Source: Chamaelirium japonicum
Lineage: Eukaryota; Streptophyta; Magnoliopsida; Liliales; Melanthiaceae
Assembly: GCA_947650365.1 (NCBI GenBank)
Contig: CANTAL010000002.1
Coordinates: forward strand, 627,501-691,500
DNA length: 64,000 bases
Direction of reading: 5' to 3'
The notes beneath the pieces are model-generated. The model had not been told where the DNA came from, did no database searches, and saw nothing but the letters and a program-made list of their open reading frames with translations. Within the stretch, counting starts at the first letter, position 1. Each line of letters opens with the position of its first letter. Below are positions 47,241-59,830 of the stretch, in pieces. A program made the position numbers and the translations under genes.

Positions 47241-50200
47241 TTCCTTCTTACTTCACAGCTATACTCTCTTTGTTTTCTTATGACTGGTCGACTAGGCTTG
47301 ACATGTTCGTGCTGATAACGTGTTATGAGAAGAGAGAAGAGAGAAGATAAGGGAGAGATAAATGAATTATTTAACGGCTGGGCTCGACATATTTATACTG
47401 ATAACGTGTTGTAAGATGGGAGAAAGGGAGAGCCGTCAAATATGCCCTACCCTTTATATTAATTATGGGGTAAGCTTACTTAGGGCCTAAAAAATATATG
47501 GGAAACCCTATTCCAAGGGAGAGATCCGACGGTGGAGAATGAACTAGAGTAAGACTTTTTCTCTCTTTATTTATCACATTGTTTTCTTCTCTTTTCTTTA
47601 CAATCATTTGTGGAGTTTTGGAATTTAGATTCCTTCTTACTTCACACCTATACCCATGGCTAATAGACTTGAGCAGGACTTCTTCTCTCTTCTCTCTTCA
47701 TTTATCTCTCCGTTCTTTTCCCTCTTCTTCTCTCTCTTCTGTCTTCGTTTCTCTCTTACTTCTATCTTCATTTTCTCTTTGTTTTTTTATGACTGATCGG
47801 CTAGGCTCGATATATTCGTGCTGATAACATATTGTAAGAAGAGAGAAGAAGAGAGAAGAGAACAGAGAGATAAATAAAGAGAGAAGAGAGAAGAAGACCT
47901 GCTCCAATCCATTCGCCATGGGTATAGGTGTGAAGTAAGAAGGAATTTAAATTCCAAAACTCCATATCTTAATAATATAATTATAATCTCTCCATGCTCT
48001 TCTCTCTTCTTCCATGTATTTGGGTTTTTTATAGATTGCTTAGGCCCTAAGTAAGCTTAAACCATAAATAATATACGACCCCTTTTGGATAGCGCACGTT
48101 TGATGGCTCTCTCTTTCTCCCATCTTATAACACGTTATCAGATTCTTTCTTACTTCACACCTATACCGTGGCCAATGGAATAGATCTGGACTTCTTCTCT
48201 CTTCTCTCTTTGTTTATCTCTCTGGTCTTTTCTCTCTTTTTCTCTCTTCTGTCTTTGTTTATCTCTCCATTTTCTTGTGACTGGTCGGTTGAGCTCGAAA
48301 TGTTCGTGCTGGTAACATGTTGTGAGATGAGATAAAGAGAGAGCCGTCAAACGTGCCCTACCTTAAAGGGGCCGTATAAATATGAAGAAGTGGAGTTTTG
48401 GATTTTTGATTCATTTTTACATTACACCTATACCCGTAGCCAATGCACTGGCTATACCCATGGCCAATGCACTGGAACAAGTCTTCTTCTCTCTTCATTT
48501 ATCTCTCCGTTCTCTTTGTTTTTTTCTCTTTTCTTCTCTCTCTTCTGTCTTCGTTTATCTCTTCGTTTTTTTACGACTGGTCGGTTAGGGTCGATATGTT
48601 CATGCTGATAACGTGTTGTGAGAAAAGAGAAGAAGTGAGAAGAAAACAAAGAGATAAACGAAGAGATAAGAAAGAAGAAGTAATGCTTATGTCTATTTAC
48701 CACGGGTATAGGTACGAAGTAAGAAGGAACCTAAATTCCAAAATTTCATTTCTCAATAATATAATTAAATCTCTCCGTTCTCTTCTTTATCTCTCATATT
48801 GATTAGGGTTTCCTACCGATTGCTTAGGCCCTAAGTAATCTTACCATATAAATAATATACGACCCCCTTAGGATGGGGAACGTTTGACGGCTCTCTCTTT
48901 CTCCCATCTTACAAGACATTATCAGCACGAACATGTCAAGCCCAGCTGACCAGTCATAAAAAAACAGAGAGAAAATAAAGATATAAGTGGAGTTTTGGAA
49001 TTTAGATTCCTTCTAACTTTACACCTATACCCGTGGCCAATGGACTAGAGCAGGACTTCTTCTCTCTTCTATTTTCTTTTATTTCTCCGTTCTCTTCTAT
49101 CTTCTCCCATGGATTTGGGTTTCTCATAGATTGCTTAGGCCCTAAGTAAGCTTACCCTATAAATAATATATGACCCCTTTAGGGTAGGGCATTTTTGATG
49201 CTTTCTCTTTCTCCCATCTCATAACACATTATCAGCACGAACATGTCAAGCCCATCCGACCAGTCATAAGAAAATAGAGAGAGAAATGAAGACAGAAGTG
49301 GAGTTTTGAAATTTAGATTCCTTCTTACTTTACACCTATACCCGTGGCCAATGGACTGGAGTAGGACTTCTTCTATTTTCTCTCTTTATTTATCTCTTTA
49401 TTCTCTTCTCTCTCTTTTGTGGAGTTTTGGAATTAAGATTCCTTCTTACTTCACACCTATACTTGTGGCCAATGGACTGGAGCAGGACTTCTTCTCTCTT
49501 CTCTCTTTGTTTATCTCTTCGTTCTCTTCTCTTTTCTTCTCTCTCTTTTGTTTTCATTTCTCTCTCCGTTTTCTTGTAATAGGTCGGTTGGGCTAGACAT
49601 GTTCGTGCTGATAACGTATTATGAGATAGGAGAAAGTGAGCGCCGTCAAATGTGCCCCACGCTAAAGGGGTCGTATATTATTTATAAGGTACGCTTGTTT
49701 AGGGCCTAAGCAATCTATGGGAAACCCTAATCTATAGGAGAAGAGAGAAGAGAATAGAAAGATTTAATTATATTATTGAGAAGTGAAGTTTTGGAATTTT
49801 GATTCCTTCTTATTTCATACCTATACCCGTGGTCAATGGACTCGAGCAGGACGTCTTCTCTCTTCTATCTTCGTTTATATCTCCGTTCTCTTCTCTCTTC
49901 TTCTCTCTCCTTTGTCTTCGTTTCTCTCTCTATTTTCTTGTGACTGGTCGTCTGGGCTCGACATATTCGTGCTGAGAACGTATTATGAGATAGGAGAAAG
50001 AGAGAGATGTCAAATATGCCCCACCCTAAAGGGGTCATATATTATTTATAGGGTAAGCTTACTTAGGGCCTAAGCAATCTATGGGAAATCCTAATCCATG
50101 GGAGAAGAGAGAAGAGAACGTGGAGATTTAATTATAATATTAAGAAATGGAGTTTTGGAATTTAGATTCCTTCTTACTTCATACCTATACCCGTGACGAA

Positions 50201-50600
50201 TGGACTAGAGCATGACTTCTTCTCTATTCTCTCTTCGTTTATCTCTCCGTTCTTTTCTCTCTTCTTCTCTCTTCTCACAACACATTATCAGCACGAACAT
50301 GTCAAGCCCAGCCGACCAATCGCAAGAAAACGGAGAAAGAAACAAAGACAGAAGATAGAAGAAGAGGGAGAAGAAAAGAGAAGAGAATTGAGAGATAAAT
50401 GAAGAGAGAAGAGAGAAGAAGCCCTACTCCAGTCCATTGGCTACGAGTATAGGTGTGAAGTAAGTAGGAATATAAATTCTAAAACTCTACTTCTTAATAT
50501 TTATACGACTCCTGTATGGTGGGGCACGTTTGACGGGTCTCTCTTTATCCTATTTCTCAACACATTATCCGCACGAACATATCGAGCCCATCCGACCAGT
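47240..50600. repeat. 3.34-kb tandem duplication, right copy
   Basis: Counterpart of the previous entry. It differs by a local 24-bp tandem doubling at about 48,428-48,475 (CTATACCCGTAGCCAATGCA then CTATACCCATGGCCAATGCA), absent from the left copy at about 45,085. TATA blocks lie near 48,063, 48,846 and 49,159 (sense) and 47,455, 49,674 and 50,038 (antisense). Confidence 0.75.
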
Positions 50601-53440
50601 CCCAAGAAAATGGAGAGAGAAACGACGATAGAAGTAGAGTTTTTAAATTTAGATTTCTTCTTACTTCACACCTATACCCATGGCCAATGGACTAGAGAAG
50701 GACTTCTTCTCTCTTCATTTATCTCTCTGTTCTCTTCTCTTTTTTTTTCTCTCTTCTATGCAGTTTTGGACTGGAGCAGGAATTCTTCTCCCTTCTATCT
50801 TCGTTTATTTCTTCGTTCTCTTCTCTCTTCTGTCTTTGTTTCTCTCTTCGTTTTCTTATGACTGGTCGGTTGGGATCGATATGTTCGTGCTGATAACGTG
50901 TTGTGAGATGGGAGAGAGAAAGAGCCGTCAAATATGCCCTACCCTAAAAGGGTCGTATAAATATTGAGAAGTGGAGTTTTGGAATTTAGATTCCTTCTTA
51001 CTTTACAGGTATACCTATGGCCAATGGACTGGAATAGGACTTCTTCTCTCATCTCTCTTTGTTTAACTCTTTATTTTCTTTTCTCTTCTTCTCTCTCTTT
51101 TGTCTTCGTTTCTGTCTTTGTTTCCTTGTGTCTGGTCAACTGGGCTCGATATGTTCGTATTGATATCATGTTATGAGAAGAGAGAAGAGAATAAAGAGAT
51201 AAACAAAGAGAGAAGAGAGAAAAAGTCCTGCTCTATGTTATTTAAATAATATATTATTGTGAAAAAAACAAAGAGAGAAACAAAGACAGAAGAAAAAGAA
51301 GAAGAGAGAAGATAACGAAGAGACAAACAAAAAGGGAAAAGAGAAGAAGTCCTGCTCCAGTCCATTGGCCATGAGTATAGGTGTAAAGTAAGAAGGAATC
51401 TAAATTCTAAATCTCTACTTCTGAATATTTATGTGACCTCTTTAGGTTAGGGCATGTTTAACGGCTCTCTTATTCTCCCATCTTATAATACTTATTATAA
51501 AATAATATACGACACCTTTAGAGTGGGGCACATTAGACGACTCTCTTTTTCTCCCGTCTCATAATATGCTATCAGCATGAATATGTCGAGCCCAACGACC
51601 AGTCATAAGAAAACAGAGATAGAAACAAAGACAGAAGAGAGAAGAGAATATAGAGATAAAAGAAGAGAGAAGAGAAATGAAGTCGTACTCCAGTCCATTA
51701 ACCACGAGTATAGGTGTGAAGTAAGAAGAAATCTAAATTCCAAAACTCCACTTCTGTCTTCGTTTCTCTTTCCATTTTCTTGCGACTGGTCAGCTGGGCT
51801 CAACATGTTCGTGCTAATAATGTGTTGTGAGATGGGAGAAATAGAGAGCCGTCAAACGAGCCCCACCCTAAAGGGGTCGTATAAATATTGAGAAGTAGAG
51901 TTTTAGAGTTTAGACTTCTTCTTATTTCACACCTATACCTATGGCCAATGGACTTGAGTAGGACTTTTTCTCTTTTCTCTCTTCATTTATCTCTCTGTTC
52001 TCTTCTATCTTCTTCTGTCTTTTCTCTTCGTTTATCTCTCCGTTCTCTTCTCTCTTCTCTCTCTCTTTTATCTTCGTTTCTTTTTCTGTTTTCTTGTGAC
52101 TGGTCGGGTGGGCTCGATATATTCATGTTGATAATGTATTTTGAGATGGAAGAAAGGGAAAGCCATCAAACGTGCCACACCCTAAAGGGGTTGTATATTA
52201 TTTATAGCGTAAGCTAACATAGGGCCTAAGCAATCTATGAGAAAGAGAAACGAAGACAGAAGAGAAAAGAAAACGTACAGAGAAACAAAGATAGAAGAGA
52301 AAAAAGAAGAGAGAAGAGAACAAAGACATAAACGAAGAGAGAAGAAAGAAGAAGTATTGCTCTAGTCCATTCGCCACCGGTATAGGTGTGAAGTAAGAAA
52401 GAATCTAAATTCCAAAACTCCACTTCTCAATAGTATCATCTCAATGTTATTAGGATTATCATAGTAATGTTACTATAATTATTTATTTAATTATTAAATA
52501 ATTTAATAATTCGATAGTTTAATAATTAAGTTTTTAGTAAAATAATTAATTATTTTAATTATCTAATTATCTAGTTATTTAATTATTTTTTTAATATTAA
52601 AAATATAAAGTAAACTAATTTAAATAAATATTAAGAAATAAGAGAGAAGAAGTCCTGCTCCAGTCCATTCGTCATGGGTATAGGTATGAAGTAAGTAGGA
52701 ATCTAAATTCCAAAACTTCACAGAAAATATAGAAGAAGAGAGAAGAGAATAGAGGGATAAATGAAGAAAGAAGACGTTATGCTCCAGTCCATTTGCCATG
52801 AATATAGGTATGATGTAAGAAAGAATCTAAATTTCAAAAACTCCACTTTGCAATAGTTTATTTTATTTAGATATTTCAATAACTATTTATACTATAATAA
52901 TTATATTTAATTAATTATTTTACTAAAAACTTAATTATTAAATTATTTAAAATATTTAATAACTAAATAAATAATTAATTTAATTAAAAAATTATTGTAA
53001 TATTACTGTGATAATCATAATAACGTCGAGATGATACTATTACGAAGTGGAGTTTTGGAATTTAGATTCCTTCTCACTTCACACCTATACCCATGGCCAA
53101 TGGACTGGAGCAGGACTTCTTCTTTCTTTTCTCTTTATTTATTTTTTCATTCTCTTCTCTCTTCTTCTCTCTCTTCTATCTTTGTTTCTCTCTTTGTTTT
53201 TTTTCTTTTCTTCTCTCTCTTCTGTGGACTTTTGGAATTTAGATTCCTTCCTTCTTCATATCTATACCTATGGCCAATTAACTAGAGCAGGACTTCTTCT
53301 CTCTTCTCTCTTTATTTATCTCTTCAGTCTCTTCTCTCTTCTTCTCTCTCTTCTGTGGAGTTTTGGAATTTAGATTCCTTCTTACTTCACGCCTATACCC
53401 GTGGCGAAAGGACTAGAGCAGGACTTCTTCTCTCTTCTCT
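50600..53440. repeat. Array and start of higher-order repeat B, copy 3
   Basis: From 51,237 the order matches 40,335 onward: tag, weak TATA join at about 51,487, tail with CTTCTGTCTTCG at 51,751, double CT unit at 51,980-52,080, variant AATGTATTTTGAGATGG, then the palindromic AT core at 52,432-53,045. After about 53,100 the similarity to 42.2 kb becomes loose. Confidence 0.7.
52432..53045. repeat. Palindromic AT core with nested unit
   Basis: Closely matches 41,574-42,190, including the two nested sense fragments (52,636-52,850) and the AT stretch with ACTATTTATACTATAATAA. The arms are CAATAGTATCATCTCAATG and ATGATACTATTACGAAG. Confidence 0.78.
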
Positions 53441-53640
53441 CTCAATATTTATTTAATTAGTTTACTTTATTTTGTTAATACTAAAAAAATAATTAAATAA
53501 CTAGTTAATTAATTTTTTAAATAAATTTAAATTATTTAAATATCTCTTATATTATTTATTAAATTAAATTATTAATAATGTATTTAATAAATTTCATTTC
53601 ATTTAAGCTTGGCTTATTTATGTCTCCGTTCTCTTCTTTT
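53440..53640. repeat. AT-rich patch not matching the standard cores
   Basis: About 180 bp with TTTATTTAATTAGTTTACTT and TTATTAATAATGTATTTAAT, followed by CATTTAAGCTTGGC. It seems an inverted fragment related to TATTAAAAATATAAAGTAAA at about 52,595, but the match is partial. No coding content. Confidence 0.5.
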
Positions 53641-53837
53641 TTTCTTTCATCTCACAACACGTTAACAGCACGAATATGTCGAGCCCAACTGACCAGTCGT
53701 AAGAAAAAGAGAGTGAAATGAAGACAGAAGTGGACTTTTGGAATTTAGATTCCTTTTTACTTCATACCTATACCCGTGGCCAATGGAATAGAATAGGACT
53801 TCTTCTCTCTTCTATCTTTGTTTATCTCTCGGTTCTC

Positions 53838-53906
53838 TTCTTTTTTCTTTTTTCTTTTTTCTTTTTTTCTTTTTTCTTTTTTTCTTTTTTCTTTTTTTCT
53901 TTTCTG
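53838..53906. repeat. C-T6/T7 minisatellite
   Basis: A pure pyrimidine run of about 70 bp made of single C bases separated by six or seven T bases (CTTTTTTCTTTTTTC pattern), unique in the window. It sits inside the pyrimidine tract of an antisense unit and probably grew by slippage. Confidence 0.85.
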
Positions 53907-55300
53907 TCTTCGTTTCTGTCTTTGTTTTCTTTTCTCTCTTCTTCTCTCTCTTCTATGGAGTTTTGGAATTTAGATTCCTTCTTACTTCATACCTATATCC
54001 GTGTGAAGTATAGGTGTGAAGTAAGAAGGAATTTAAATTCCAAAATTACACTTCTGTCTTCGTTTCTCTCTCTGTTTTCTTGTGACTAGTCGGTTGGGTA
54101 TGATATGTTAGTACTGATAACGTGTTGTGAGATATGAGAAAGAGAGAGCCGTCAAACATGCGCCACTATAAAAGGGTCATATAAATACTAAGGAGTGAAG
54201 TTTTGGAATTTAGATTCCTTCTTACTTCTCTCTTCTCTCTTCTTCTCTCTTCTCATAATACATTATCTGCACAAACATGTCGAGCCTAGCCGACCAATCA
54301 CAAGAAAACAGAGAAAGAAACGAAGATAGAAGAGAAAGAAGAAAAGAGAAGAGAACAGAGAGATAATCGAAGATAGAAGAGAAAAGAAGTCCTATTCGAG
54401 TCCATTCTCTATGGGTTTAGGTGTGAAGTAAGAAAGAATATAAATTTCAAAACTCTACTTCTATCTTCGTTTCTTTCCCTATTTTCTTCTGACTGGTCGA
54501 CTCGGCTTAACATGTTCGCGCTGATAACGTATTCTGAGATAGGAGAAAGAGAGAGCTGTCAAACATGCCCCACTCTAAAGGAGTCATATATTATTTATAG
54601 GGTAAGATTACTTAGGGCCTAAGCAATCTTTAAGAAACCCTAATCCATAAGAGAGATCCGACGGTGGACAGCCATCTTTCTTACTTCATACCTATACCCG
54701 TGGCGAATGGACTGGTACAAGACTTTTTCTCTCTTCTATCTTTGTTTATCTCTCTGTTCTCTTTTGTCTTCTTCTCTCTTTTCTGTCTTCGTTTATCTCT
54801 CCATTCTCTTTTCTCTTCTGCTCTCTCTTCTGTCTTCGTTTCTCTCTTTGTTTTCTTATGACTGGTCAGTTGGGCTCGACATATTCGTGCTAATAACGTA
54901 TTATGAGGTGGGAGAAAGCAAGAAGAGAACGGAGATATAAATATAGAGAGAATTGTTAAATATTAAATTATCTTATAATACGTCATCAGTACGAAAATGT
55001 CGATGAGAGAAGAAAGAAGAGAGAAGAAGTCCTGCAATCAATTAATCAGAATTTAAATCTCTCTTAGAAATAATGTTCATACCTAATCCATATTTAAATC
55101 TCTCCTACCTGTAATCAATTAAATATAGGTCTTTTTTCTTCTACTTCTGTTCGTTCACCTCAACGTTATAATTAGTTAAATAATCATATATCATAATAAT
55201 GCTACTATAATTTTTTTAATTAAATTAATCATTATATTAAAAAAAAAAGAGAAGAGAATTTAATATGATAATCATAATAATGTTGAGATGATACTATTGA
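53906..55300. repeat. Array with an unusual patch
   Basis: Mixed short units to about 54,950. At 55,037-55,150 lies a stretch containing AATCAATTAA twice and TTTAAATCTCTC twice, which I cannot match to standard units. A short palindromic AT core follows (55,150-55,300) ending in GTTGAGATGATACTATTG. No gene. Confidence 0.65.
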
Positions 55301-55512
55301 GAAGTGAAGTTTTGGAATTTAGATTCCTTCTTACTTCACACCTATACCCGTGGCCAATGGACTGGAGCAGAACTTCTTCTTTCTTCTCTCTTTGTTTATC
55401 TCTCCGTTCTATTCTCTCTTCTTCTATCTCTTCTGTCTTCGTTTTTTTCTCCGTTTTCTTGTGACTGGTCGGCTGGGCTCGACAAGTTCATGCTGATAAC
55501 GCATTGTGAGAT

Positions 55513-56390
55513 AGGAGATTGCTTATTTATTTTAGTTATTTTATTTATTTTAATTAATATTTTCTAAATAAAATTATATAATTAATTCTCTCAATTAGTA
55601 AGCTTACCCTATAAATAGACTGGAGCAGGACTTCTCCTCTCTTCACTCTTTATTTATAATTTAATTAAAAATATATCATCTCAATGTTATTATGATTGTC
55701 ATAGTAATGTTACTATAATTTTTTTAATTAAATTATTTATTTATTTATTTTTAAATAATTTAATTATTAAGTTTTTAGTAAAATAAATAATTTATTTAAT
55801 ATTAAATAGATGATTAATTTAAATCATATACGAAGAAATATTATAGAACCCTATTTATTAAATTATCATAGTTTAATTTTTTTAAATTATAGTAACATTA
55901 CTATGATAATCATTATTTCTTTAATTACTTATTTATTTAAATATTTATTCAATTTATTAATAAATTAGTTATTCAATAAGTAAATAATCTATTTAATATA
56001 TTTCTTCTCTAAATAAATTTTTAAATATTTAAATAATTAACTTATTATTTAATTAATTAAAAATAAATGATAATTAATAAAATAAAGTAGTAAAATAAAT
56101 TAATAAATTAATTATATAATTAAATCATTATTTCTTTATTTAATAATTTAGACAATTAAATAGTTACCTAATGGAATTATTTAATAATATAATCATAATA
56201 AATAAATAATATAATAAATTTAATTTAATAACTAGATAATTCAATAATTAAATATATTTATTATTTTATTAAAAACTCAATTATTTAAATTATTAAATTA
56301 ATTTAAATATTATAAAATTAAATAAATAATTAATTTAATTAAAAAAATTATAGTAATATTACTATGATAATCATAATAACGTAGAGATGA
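55513..56390. repeat. Composite AT-rich region
   Basis: Several core fragments are joined here: TTAGTTATTTTATTTATTTT (55,520s; the reverse of the 843-1,005 tag), an arm at about 55,675, AT sequence, another arm at about 55,885, a promoter-side-like stretch at about 55,960, and a right arm near 56,360 (GATAATCATAATAACG). It holds no gene. Confidence 0.65.
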
Positions 56391-57300
56391 CTGGTCAGCC
56401 TTAATTATTTATAGGGTAAGCTTACTTAGGGCCTAAGCAATCTATAGGAAATCCTAATCAATGGAAGACGTCTTGCTCTAGTCCATTCACCACGGGTATA
56501 GGTGTGAAGTAAGGAAGATGGCTGTCCACCGTCGGATCTCTCCCATGGATTAGGGTTTCCCATTGATTATTTAGGCCCTAAGTAAGATTACCCTATAAAT
56601 AATATATTATCATTTTAGAGTGGGGCATGTTTGATGGCTCTCTCTTTCTCCCACAGCATAACACGTTATTAGTATGAACATGTCGAGCCCAACCGACCAG
56701 TCGCAGGAAAACGGAGAGAGAAACGAAGACAGAAGAGCAAGAAGAAGAGATAAGACAACGGAGAGATAAATAAAGAGAGAAGAGAGAAGAAGTCCTGCTT
56801 TAGTTCATTAGCTACGGGTATCGGTGTGAAGTAAGAAGGAATCTAAATTCTAAAACTCCTCATAAGAGAGAGAAGAAGAGAGAAGAGAACGGAGAGATAA
56901 ATGAAGAAAGAAAAAAGAAGAAGACCTGCTCCAGTCTATTGGCCACATATATAGGTGTGAAGTAAGAAAGGAATCTAATTAGGGTAGGGTATATTTAACG
57001 GCTCTCTCTTTCTCCCATCTCACAACACGTTATCAGCACGAATATGTCGAGCCTAGCTGACTAGTCACTAGAAAAGGATAAAGAAACAAAGAGAGAAGAG
57101 AGAAGAAGTCTTGCTCTAGTCCATTAGCCACGGGTATAGGTGTGAAGTAGTGTGAAGTAAGAAGGAGTCTAAATTCCAAAACTCAACTTCTCAATAAATA
57201 ATATAGGACCCCTTTAGGTTGGGGCACGTTTGACCACTCTCTTTTTTTTAAGCATAAACTTGAAATAATTAATATTTTTATAAATTTTCTTTAGGGTGGG
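56390..57300. repeat. Repeat array, mainly sense
   Basis: Begins with a reversed TATA block fragment (56,407), then GGCTGTCCACCGTCGG and TTAGGGTTTCCC, TATA near 56,593, leader near 56,660 and several purine/tail units. It ends at CTTTAGGGTGGGGCACTATT near 57,291, the unoccupied version of the retrotransposon site. Confidence 0.75.
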
Positions 57301-57302
57301 GC

Positions 57303-58775
57303 ACTATTATTTATCTCTATGTTTTCTCACTTTGTTTAAATAATTAACTAATTATTTAATTATTTAAAAATAAGATAATAATTAAAGAAATAACTAACAA
57401 AATGAATTAATAAATTAATTATATAATTAAATCATTATTTCTTTATTCAATAATTTAAAAGTTACCAAAATTAATTATTTAATAATAAAATAATAATAAA
57501 TATATAAAATAATAAATTTAATTAAATAATTAGATAATTAAATAAATTAATTATTTTAATAAAAAATTAATTATTAAATTATTTAAATTAATTAATAATT
57601 AAATAAAATTTTAATTTAATTTAAAAATTTATAGTAACATTAATATGATAATCATAATAACGTTGAGATGATACTATTGAGAAGTGGAGTTTTTGAATTT
57701 AGATTCTTTCTTACTTCATACCTATACCCGTGGCCAATGGACTAAAACATGACTTCTTCTTACTTAGGGCCTAAATAATCTATGCGAAACCCTAATCAAT
57801 GGGAAAGATCCGATGGTAGACAGCTATCCGATAATTAGAAAGAGAAGAACAAAGAAGAGAGAATAAGTCTAGCTCCAATCCATTCGCCATGGGTATAGGT
57901 GTGAAGTAAGAATAATGGTTGTCCACTATCGGATCTCTCCCATGGATTAGGGTTTCCCATAGATTACTTTGGCCTTAAGTAAGCTTACCCTATAAATAAT
58001 AAATTATCCCTTTAGGGTGGAGCATGTTTGATGGTTCTTTCTTTCTCCTATTTCACAACACGTTATCAGTATGAACATATCGAGCCCAGCCGACCAGTCG
58101 CAAGAAAACAGAGAGAGAAACGAAGATAGAAGAGAGAGAGAAGAAGAGAGAAAAGAATAGAGAGATAAATAAAGAGGTAAGAGAAAAGAAGTCCTACTCT
58201 AGTTCATTGGCCATGGGTATTGGTGTGAAGTAAGAAAGAATCTAAATTCCAAAACTCCACAGAAGAGATAAATAAAGAGAGAAAAAAGAAGAAGTCCTGC
58301 TCCAGTCCATTGGCCACGAGTATAAGTGTGAAGTAAAAAGGAATCTAAATTTCAAATCTCCATAGAAGAGAGAGAAGAAGAGAGATTAAATATGGAGCAG
58401 GACTAAAAATAATATTAGTTAAATAATCTTTCCTATTCAGCACGAACATGTCGAGCCCAGCCGATTAATCACAAGAAAACGGAGAAAGAAACGAAGACAG
58501 AAGAGAGAGAAGAAGAGAGAAGAGAACAGAGAGACAAATGAAGAGAGAAGAGAGAAGAAGTCATGCTCCAGTCCATTCGCCATGGGTATAGGTGTGAATT
58601 AAGAAGGAATCTAAATTCCAAAACTCCAGTTCTCAATAATATAATTAAATCTTTCCATTCTCTTCTCTCTTCTTCTCTCTTTTTTATTTCTCTTCTCTCT
58701 TTGTTTTCTTGCGACTGGTCGTCTGGGCTCGATATGTTCGTACTAATAACGTGTTATGAGATGGGAGAAAGAAAG
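57303..58775. repeat. Segmental duplication, copy 2 (continuous)
   Basis: Counterpart of 26,151-27,735. 57,303-58,095 matches that copy directly and 58,080-58,775 matches it in reverse complement. Here the sequence runs from array into AT core without the retrotransposon, so this copy represents the empty insertion site. Confidence 0.75.
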
Positions 58776-59830
58776 AAAAGAACAAAGAGATAAATGAGAA
58801 GAGAAGTGAGAAGAAGTCCTGCTTAGGCCCTAAGTAATCTCTTATGGATTAGGATTTGTCATAGATTGCTTAGGCCCTAAGTAATCTTACCCAATAAATA
58901 ATATACCTGTGGCCTCTCCAGTCCATTGGCCACGGGTATAGGTATGAAGTAAAAAGGAATATAAATTCTAAAACTCCACTTCTTAATATTTACACGACTC
59001 CTTTAGGTGGGCATATTTGATAGCTCTCCCTTTCTCCCATCTCGCAACACGTTATCAACACGAACATGTCGAGCCGAGCCGACCAGTCATAAGAAAATAG
59101 AGAGAGAAATAAAGACAGAAGTGGAGTTTTGGAATTTATATTCTTTCTTACATTATATATATACCCCTGAATAATGGATTAGAGCATGACTTCTTCTCTC
59201 TTTTCTCTTCGTTTATCTCTCCGTTCTCTTCTCTCTTCTTTTTTTTCTTCTGTCTTCGTTTTTTTCTCTGTTTTCTTGTGACTGGTCAGCTGGGCTCGAT
59301 ATGTTCGTGCTGATAACGTATTGTGAGATTAAATAAGTATAATAAATAAAGAGATGGTAGAGATCTGATGGGTCGTATAAATATTAAGAAGTGGAGTTTT
59401 GGAATTTAGTTTCCTTCTTACTTTATAACTATACCCGTGGTGAATGGACAAGAGTAGGAGTTCTTCTCTCTTCTCTCTTTGTTTATCTCTTCATTCTCTT
59501 CTCTCTTCTTTGAAGAATATACGACCCCTTTAGGGTAGGACACGTTTGACGGCTCTTTTCTCCCATCTCAAAACACATTATCAGTACGAACATATCGAAG
59601 AGAGAAGTTCTATAATTAATTAAATATTTATTTAATTAGATTCCATGGGGCTCGATATATTTGTGCTAATAATATGTTGTGAGATGGGAGAAAGAGAGAG
59701 CCGTCAAATGTGCCCCACCCTTAAAGGGTCGTATATTATTTATAGGGTAAGCTTACTTAGGGCCTAAGCAATCTATGGGAAACCCTAATCCACGGGAGAG
59801 ATCCGATGGTGGGCAGCCATCCGATCGAAC
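58775..59830. repeat. Repeat array with fragmentary units
   Basis: Units here are unusually broken: a promoter block joined mid-unit at about 58,830-58,910, and short fragments at 59,330-59,380 and 59,590-59,660. An antisense unit ends in a well preserved reversed TATA block near 59,735 and GATCCGATGGTGGGCAGCC. There is no gene. Confidence 0.7.

Larger units (their letters stand above)
40335..51236. repeat. Higher-order repeat B, copy 2 (~10.9 kb)
   Basis: Second interval between the GTTATTTAACTAATATAT tags. Its start (40,335-42,200) aligns well with 51,237-53,060 and, up to the AT core, with 29,841-30,960. It contains a 3.34-kb internal tandem duplication (43,900-50,600) where copy 1 seems to have one version (36.2-39.7 kb). 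Confidence 0.7.
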
